In this document: piece by piece, positions 59,155 through 64,000 of the stretch
Layout: every line of letters starts with the position of its first letter
How positions within the stretch are numbered: the first letter of the stretch is position 1
Origin: Unio delphinus
Taxonomy: Eukaryota; Mollusca; Bivalvia; Unionida; Unionidae
DNA: 64,000 nucleotides
Direction of reading: 5' to 3'
NCBI GenBank assembly: GCA_029339505.1
Contig: JAQISU010000155.1
Span: 22,288,001-22,352,000 of the forward strand
The notes under the pieces: model-generated
Databases searched by the model: none
What the model saw: the letters and a program-made list of their open reading frames with translations, nothing else
What the model was told of the DNA's origin: nothing
Program-made: the position numbers and the translations under genes

Positions 59155-59377
59155 CCTTGAAGAGTATGTAGCCAAATGTGTCCGACCAAGATGTGTGTGT
59201 GAACGGTGCACTCAGCACCGTGCAAACATCAATCAATACCCACCAACCAGGTACGTACCGCGACTAAAATGCCCCGGAAGGATACGTTTCTTCCCGGAAC
59301 AGAACGCCCTACCCAAATATTTACAACTCAAAAAAACAAAAGCTAATGAAGAAAATAGAGCAGCACCACAACAATAA
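59069..59377 (+). CDS. Post-env ORF, part 2: cysteine cluster
   Basis: Overlaps part 1 in the +1 frame; the coding-like portion begins at about 59125 just after the A7 run. It shows CRDAHNLEEYVAKC, then KCVRPRCVCERC (Cys-x4-Cys-x-Cys-x2-Cys), a possible zinc knuckle, followed by a basic, proline-containing tail that ends at TAA 59377. Most simply, parts 1 and 2 are one protein of about 230 residues interrupted by a one-base change or joined by +1 frameshifting. No family recognised. Confidence 0.5.
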   Translation: MIQSYLFPCYKTHELVIANSKKQCRDAHNLEEYVAKCVRPRCVCERCTQHRANINQYPPTRYVPRLKCPGRIRFFPEQNALPKYLQLKKTKANEENRAAPQQ

Positions 59378-60075
59378 ACTTACAATGAAACACAACTTCA
59401 CATAACAGAATGGACAACAACATCTATCTAAGGACCTCTGCGACGATAATCGTCTGGAGACCCCCTTCCTCGTCATGATGATAATCATCTGATGAGCCCC
59501 TAGCCCCTAGCCTAGTCTAGCCTAATTAGAGGTAGGTTTTATGGTTTTGTAGCCTTGTGTATTTAATATAATAACCTAAATACAAAAAAAATAAGAAAAA
59601 AAATAAAAATTAAAAAAAAAAAAAAAAAAATATTTCCTATGTTGTTTCATAGTATCTTATGAAGGTATTCTATGTTGTGAAGTTTATTCCCATTGTATTT
59701 TTGGGGAATTTTATTACAAACTTTGCATTATACTCTTATTGTATTTTTTTTTTTTAGAATTTGACTGAGTATTGTGCAATACATTTCCCATTGTGTTTGG
59801 GAATTTTATCAAATATTTTGCATTGTATTGTACCTTTTTAATTTGATTAAGTATTTTGCAATGTACCTTCTCATTGTATTTTTTGTATTTTACTTGGAAT
59901 TTTGCAATGTATTTGCAGTGTGTACATTGTATTTTTAAACTTTGCGAAAATGTCTCGCAATGGTTTTTTTTATAATTGTATTTTTGATTTTTCACCTTTC
60001 ATCTTGTTTTGATGAATAAAATTGATTTTTTCTTTTCGAGCCTCGAGGACTCGGCTCAAATAAACTAGAGGGTAT
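59378..60075 (+). other. 3' untranslated part of the gypsy element
   Basis: Contains CCCCTAGCCCCTAGCCTAGTCTAGCCTA (59497-59524; short CCTAG iterations), A- and T-rich tracts, and imperfect repeats of about 60-70 bp at 59690-59930 built on TTTTGCAATGTAT and TTCCCATTGTxTTTGGGAATTTTAT. Just before the LTR, AACTAGAGGGTAT is the best polypurine-tract candidate. Confidence 0.5.
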
Positions 60076-60649
60076 TGTTAGGATTAAATTTTTAGTAAAA
60101 TTAATAAAGATTGATATTTTCTTTGAATTGTATTAAAGTAATGTTTTATTTATTTATATGTAAGTAGTTTCTAAAATATATTAAAGGTAATTTCACTTGT
60201 TTTTGAAGTACAACTATACAGAATAGAAAAGGTTGCTGAACAAGTGGGAAAAAAAGGCAGTGTGTATAAAGTATACTCTCTAACATCAGTAAAAATAACT
60301 AATGTACAGTGTTGTGTAAGATTGAATACCATAATACATGCGTTTGCTGACTTAAGCTACAGTTCTAGGTTTCATTAGTAAAAATATGTCTCTGACCTAG
60401 TGATTGGCAAAGGTTCAATTCGGTTAATGAAGATGAAGTAACTTCTCTCTCTCTCTAAGAGGCTTCTATACATCACAAAACAAGATGGCTTCCAACTAAC
60501 GGATATCCATATTTGGTCTGACGTCGTTAAGACAAATATAAGATTGAGTCTTATGACGTCAATAAGATGGTTTTCACCCGCTTGAACTGGTCTCGACCGG
60601 ATTGTAGAGTCGTAGTTTTCTGTCTGATGCATAGAAGGGTATGACCTTG
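60076..60649 (+). repeat. 3' LTR of the gypsy element, truncated
   Basis: First 574 bp of the LTR. By eye it differs from the 5' LTR at two positions only (T/A in ATACCATTATACATG, A/G in AATATAAAATTGAG). Interrupted in U3 after ATGACCTTG by the Polinton. Confidence 0.9.
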
Positions 60650-60656
60650 AGTAGTA

Positions 60657-61290
60657 TATAAAAAGCCCGGTTCTGGACCACTTTTGATAGAAGCCTTGGA
60701 TTTACTTTTTAACACCTCCTAATAGTAAAAAAATAGGCTAATTTTAGCAAAAATAAGTTAAGTGTCAGATTGATGACTCTGTCATTATGGAGTCTTCTAC
60801 AACCCTGAACCATTTAGTCTCAGATTAGCAAAATAACACTTTAAAAAAGAATTCTTTAGGGGTATCAATTGTTGATGGCTTTGTCATTACTTGAGACTTC
60901 TATGAAAAAGTGGTCTACTTCCAAGGAAGCCTTGGATTTACTTTTTAATACCTCCATGTAAAAAGCCCGGTTCTGGACCACTTTTGATAGAAGCCTTGGA
61001 TTTACTTTTTAACACCTCCTAATAGTAAAAAAATAGGCTGATTTTAGTAGAGTAGTAGTAAAATGAGTTAAGTGTTAAATTGTTGATGGTTTTACCATTA
61101 TGACTCTGTCATTATGGAGTTTTCTACAACCCTAAACCATATAGTCTCAGATTACTAAAATAACACTTTAAAAAGAATTCTTTAGGGGTATCAGATTGAT
61201 GATGACTCTGTCATTATGGAGGCTTCTACAATTAACAAATGAAAATTGCTAAGGGGATATTGATGATGACTCTGTCATTATGACTCTGTC
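60657..61290. repeat. Subterminal repeats of the Polinton
   Basis: A block of about 90 bp starting AAAAGCCCGGTTCTGGACCA occurs at 60661 and again at 60961, exactly 300 bp apart and almost identical. The rest of the unit (GACTCTGTCATTATGGAG, TAGTCTCAGATTA, AAGAATTCTTTAGGGGTATC) also recurs, with extra copies of the GACTCTGTCATTATG phrase to 61295. Probably part of a long terminal inverted repeat. Confidence 0.8.
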
Positions 61291-61291
61291 A

Positions 61292-61645
61292 TTATGCTTC
61301 TACAGAAATCGCTGAACTACCTCTTGGTCGATATCCAGCAATGAACTCCTCTACCGTAGGAGGATTTTCAACCATAACATGATGCTTATTCTTTCTGTTT
61401 TTATAATACGTCAAAATAGCTCGATAGGCGTTTTTCCCACATTTATCACATAGATGGATTTTTCCTCTCACACCAACACCACAACCTACACAAGGATTTG
61501 TACCAGCATTAGTACTATTTCGTAGCAAATAAGCATGCACTCCACAGTATTCTCCATAACAAGATTTCCCACAGCGATTAGTCGAATTCTTTAACAACCA
61601 ACTGCATGAACTAAGCGTGAGCATCTTATATATAACTCTTATCAT
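61292..61645 (-). CDS. Small cysteine-rich Polinton protein, unknown
   Basis: 117 codons on the - strand, divergent from the polymerase gene with 69 bp between starts. Two probable zinc-binding clusters: CGKSCYGEYCGVHAYLLRNS (Cys, Cys, Cys, His) and CVGCGVGVRGKIHLCDKCGK, a clean zinc ribbon (C-x2-C...C-x2-C). A basic YYKNRKNKHH stretch and a VEEFIAGYRPRG tail follow. No enzyme motif. The position next to the terminal repeat and the ribbon suggest a DNA-binding regulator or a structural zinc protein; this is inference only. Confidence 0.6.
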   Translation of the reverse strand: MIRVIYKMLTLSSCSWLLKNSTNRCGKSCYGEYCGVHAYLLRNSTNAGTNPCVGCGVGVRGKIHLCDKCGKNAYRAILTYYKNRKNKHHVMVENPPTVEEFIAGYRPRGSSAISVEA

Positions 61646-61714
61646 ATCTTTAATTCACTTTTAACAATATAGTTAATTTAAGTTCAAAAATATAATAAAA
61701 TATGAATTAGAGAT
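61646..61714. promoter_or_regulatory. Divergent intergenic promoter region
   Basis: 69-bp AT-rich gap between the two divergent starts; it can only hold a shared bidirectional promoter. No element singled out. Confidence 0.3.
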
Positions 61715-63979
61715 ATGGTAAAATATATAGAAATGTTGTTATCAAAAATGGACCTCAAAAATGATCCAATCCCCAAAAAGCCTCGCCATATAGTTGCGAG
61801 GGAACTTGTTGATGAATACTACAATCTAACTAAAACAAAAGCTGTCTGGCCGAGATCTAATAAGCAACTAGAAGAATTAAAAGATCAGTTAGCAATTTTA
61901 CGACGAAAGAAGAAAATCAACGAAGAATTAAAAAATCGTCGTCATTTAGTTGTGAGAGAACTTGTTGATGAGTATTATGAGCTTACTAAAACAAAAGCTG
62001 TCTGGCCGAGATCAAATAAGCAGCTAGAAGAATTAAAAGATCAGTTGGAAATTTTGCGACGAAAGAAGAAAATCAACGCAGAATTAAAAAATAGTCGCCA
62101 TATAGCTGTTAGGAGACTTGTGAAAGAGTATTATGAGCTTACTAAAACAAGAGCTATCTGGCCAAGAACTAACAAACAGCTAAAAGAGTTAAAAGATCAG
62201 TTGATAATTTTACGGCGAAAGAAGAAAATTAATAGGGAAATACTTCAAGGAGGTTATATAATAGATGAAGCATTTTCTGGTTATGATAAATACATCAAAT
62301 TCATTCCTAAAGGTAAATACTATAACCACTTTGTTATCGGTGATCTGATTAAAATCATCACTAGTGTTATTCCGATAGTGTTACTTGAACGACCTCTATT
62401 GAAAGTAAATGTAACATACAATCTTGATATGTATCTAGCATCCAATCCTGATGTAATAATAACGGTTCCACTACGAGCAGAACCACAGATTATTCTGCAG
62501 TCTACTGATCTAGAAGAGATATCAAAAGATTTCTTCGCGGTGATATCAAGACAGTACGAGGTTTTCACATCACAGAAAACTGGATTGGTGTTTAAAAAAA
62601 TCAACTTCATTGAACTCTCGATACACGATTTTAAACCAACTACTGGTGCATCCTACAAACCATTGCCTAAAAAAATCCAGACATCAAAATCCTGTATCAA
62701 CGTGAAAAATGACGACAATAAGTGTTTGTTGTGGGCGTTATTATCAGCATGCTTTCCAGCACAGGATCATGTAGATCGAGTTAGTAAGTACAAACCATAT
62801 CAATGTCGAATCAATATGACTGGAATTGATTATCCAACACCAATCAAACAAATACCGAAAATAGAAAAACAGAACCCAACATTATTTAGTTCTGGTATCA
62901 ATGTGTTTTCACTAGATAATCAATTGCGAGTATTTCCATATTTAATATCTCCAGCCAGTAAACACATCACAGATGGTTCTACAATCAATTTATTGTGGTA
63001 TAATGATCACTATGTTTGGATAAAGGACTTAAGCAGATTAATGAGTTCTTCCATGTCGGGTTATGACCATAAATCATATTTTTGCTACAGTTGTCTCTGT
63101 GGTTTTACAACACAGGAAAAACTAATTGAACATAATAAATACTGCTTCGAAGTAAAAGCGGTTGAAACACCAAAAGAACCGGATAACTTCTGCTATTTTA
63201 AGAAGTACGAGAGAACACATAAGCTCCCTTTCATATTTATCGGAGATTTTGAATCTTTTATTACTCCAGTGGCTCCGCGATGTAGTTGTACAGAGATATG
63301 TAAATGTGAGTTTAAAACGTTATCAACACAACAACATGTTCCAGCGAGTTATCGAATGAACACAATATGTACCAATAGCACGTTTTCAAAACTATCACCG
63401 TGTTACCGGATTAACGATTGGTCTGATACTCCACCAGAAGTTCATATGTTAAAATATCTGTTTGAAGAACAACGCAGAATTGAAGCATTATTATCACTAC
63501 ACGATGAGAGATTTACTAAATTAGGTTCTTTTATTAACTCAACTACATGTTTTAAATGCAAGAAGAAGTTTTCAACGGAGAATCCAAGAGTACCATTCTT
63601 CAACGTAGTCTCAGGAAAATATATCGGTGCTGTTCATAAACGCTGTAGATGTTTCCAAGAGTTCTATCCGGTAGTATTTCATAATTTGCGAGGATATGAT
63701 GGTCATTTCATTCTTCGTGCACTAGGACATCCTGAGATATCTAAATACTGTGTAGATAACAACTTGTTCTTGAAGTGTATTCCAAACAACACTGAGAAAT
63801 TGATGTCTATAACAGTTGGAAAGCTTCGATTTATAGATAGCATACAATTTATGAACACTTCATTAGATCAACTAACAAAGAGTTGTACTGATTTTCCAAT
63901 AACAAAGAAATACTTGAAGGATAGAAAACTCCCGGAATCAACATTGAAAAACATCACCGTGAAGGGAATATTTCCATGA
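61715..63979 (+). CDS. polB: Protein-primed DNA polymerase B, N-terminal and exonuclease part
   Basis: 754 codons. Residues 24-180 are three tandem 52-residue repeats, each with RELVDEYYxLTKTKAVWPR, then KQLEELKDQL and LRRKKKIN. About 325-345 is a Polinton-typical CINVKNDDNKCLLWALLSAC block; about 450-475 a C2H2-like finger (CYSCLCGFTTQEKLIEHNKYC). The 3'-5' exonuclease follows: FIFIGDFESF (Exo I, Asp-x-Glu), a cysteine-rich insert with CFKCKKKF, and VFHNLRGYDGHFI (Exo II, Asn...Tyr-Asp), then RFIDSIQFMNTSLDQL. The frame ends at TGA 63977-63979 and the next frame looks like its continuation, so a small deletion there is likely. The polymerase palm lies beyond the window. The enzyme would copy the element using a terminal protein primer. 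Confidence 0.85.
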   Translation: MVKYIEMLLSKMDLKNDPIPKKPRHIVARELVDEYYNLTKTKAVWPRSNKQLEELKDQLAILRRKKKINEELKNRRHLVVRELVDEYYELTKTKAVWPRSNKQLEELKDQLEILRRKKKINAELKNSRHIAVRRLVKEYYELTKTRAIWPRTNKQLKELKDQLIILRRKKKINREILQGGYIIDEAFSGYDKYIKFIPKGKYYNHFVIGDLIKIITSVIPIVLLERPLLKVNVTYNLDMYLASNPDVIITVPLRAEPQIILQSTDLEEISKDFFAVISRQYEVFTSQKTGLVFKKINFIELSIHDFKPTTGASYKPLPKKIQTSKSCINVKNDDNKCLLWALLSACFPAQDHVDRVSKYKPYQCRINMTGIDYPTPIKQIPKIEKQNPTLFSSGINVFSLDNQLRVFPYLISPASKHITDGSTINLLWYNDHYVWIKDLSRLMSSSMSGYDHKSYFCYSCLCGFTTQEKLIEHNKYCFEVKAVETPKEPDNFCYFKKYERTHKLPFIFIGDFESFITPVAPRCSCTEICKCEFKTLSTQQHVPASYRMNTICTNSTFSKLSPCYRINDWSDTPPEVHMLKYLFEEQRRIEALLSLHDERFTKLGSFINSTTCFKCKKKFSTENPRVPFFNVVSGKYIGAVHKRCRCFQEFYPVVFHNLRGYDGHFILRALGHPEISKYCVDNNLFLKCIPNNTEKLMSITVGKLRFIDSIQFMNTSLDQLTKSCTDFPITKKYLKDRKLPESTLKNITVKGIFP

Positions 63980-64000
63980 GTATTTCAATAGTCCAAACCG

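Larger units (their letters stand above)
49274..60649 (+). mobile_element. Ty3/gypsy element with env and extra 3' ORF
   Basis: Over 11.3 kb: 5' LTR, a TGGTGGAGCA primer-binding-type sequence right after it (50121), gag-protease, RT, RNase H, integrase, env-like gene, an unassigned ORF pair, then the 3' LTR truncated at 60649 by a Polinton. Errantivirus-like organisation (Metaviridae with env). The coding region carries a +1 base near 52987-52993 (RT), another near 53995, a stop at 54541-54543 (integrase), a frame change near 56840-56890 (env) and one near 59128-59134 (last ORF). LTR similarity indicates a young insertion, but this copy cannot make a full pol or env as written. Confidence 0.9.
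60650..64000 (+). mobile_element. Maverick/Polinton DNA element, left end
   Basis: Starts AGTAGTATATAAAAAGCCCG inside the gypsy 3' LTR; Polintons begin with AG and duplicate 6 bp, so ACCTTG (60644-60649) should recur beyond the right end outside the window. Identified by the protein-primed DNA polymerase B gene. Integrase, ATPase, protease and capsid genes must lie to the right if the element is complete. Confidence 0.8.

Noticed and set aside
59714..59995. 93-codon Lys/Asn-rich - strand frame
   Set aside because: Reverse of the T-rich imperfect repeats in the 3' untranslated part of the gypsy element.

Overview
The window is nuclear DNA of an invertebrate animal, most likely a mollusc. It is AT-rich and packed with microsatellites, and its few host genes are split by GT-AG introns. 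The mobile elements are Ty3/gypsy with an envelope gene, DIRS-like, several LINE groups, a MULE, pogo-like MITEs, a tRNA-derived SINE and a Maverick/Polinton, a mixture typical of lophotrochozoan genomes. The species cannot be named from this sequence.

Host genes lie in the left third. On the + strand, 125-980 is a broken gene with a P2X7-type C-terminal domain. On the - strand, 4317-6655 is a three-exon gene of an unrecognised family that carries two frameshifts and a nonsense codon. Just upstream of it, 6939-7143 is a terminal exon with its own polyadenylation signal. A further - strand gene has a triple zinc-ribbon first coding exon (19824-20124), joined in phase to a long acidic/lysine-rich exon (13838-15198) and probably a 47-nt exon (12220-12266). 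This layout recalls the N-terminus of RNF213-type E3 ligases, but no ATPase or RING exon is visible. The introns hold a DIRS-like fragment, LINE fragments and two pogo-like MITEs.

The middle (22-49 kb) is almost entirely repeats: a LINE at 23.3-25.2 kb, a LINE at 31.5-32.8 kb whose reading frame contains a (TA)n array, a degraded LINE at 33.7-34.3 kb, and a solo LTR at 35180-36599 that cuts another LINE. A diverged related LTR (38.6-40.2 kb) carries a SINE. An apparently intact MULE transposon (43290-45377) sits in the (ATC)n tail of an RTE-like LINE (45.4-47.2 kb).

The right end holds the richest structure. A Ty3/gypsy element starts at 49274 with gag-protease, RT-RNase H, an integrase ending in a chromodomain-like segment, a baculovirus-F-like envelope gene, and an additional ORF pair after env (58687-59377) that I cannot assign to any family. 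Its two LTRs differ at only two positions over about 574 bp, yet the coding region has at least four lesions. The 3' LTR is cut at 60649 by a Maverick/Polinton that runs off the window; it shows a subterminal 300-bp repeat, a divergent cysteine-rich ORF, and a protein-primed DNA polymerase B with three 52-residue N-terminal repeats. Two related solo LTRs hold a conserved intron-like block, flanked by copies of the start-site exon, that the full-length element lacks.
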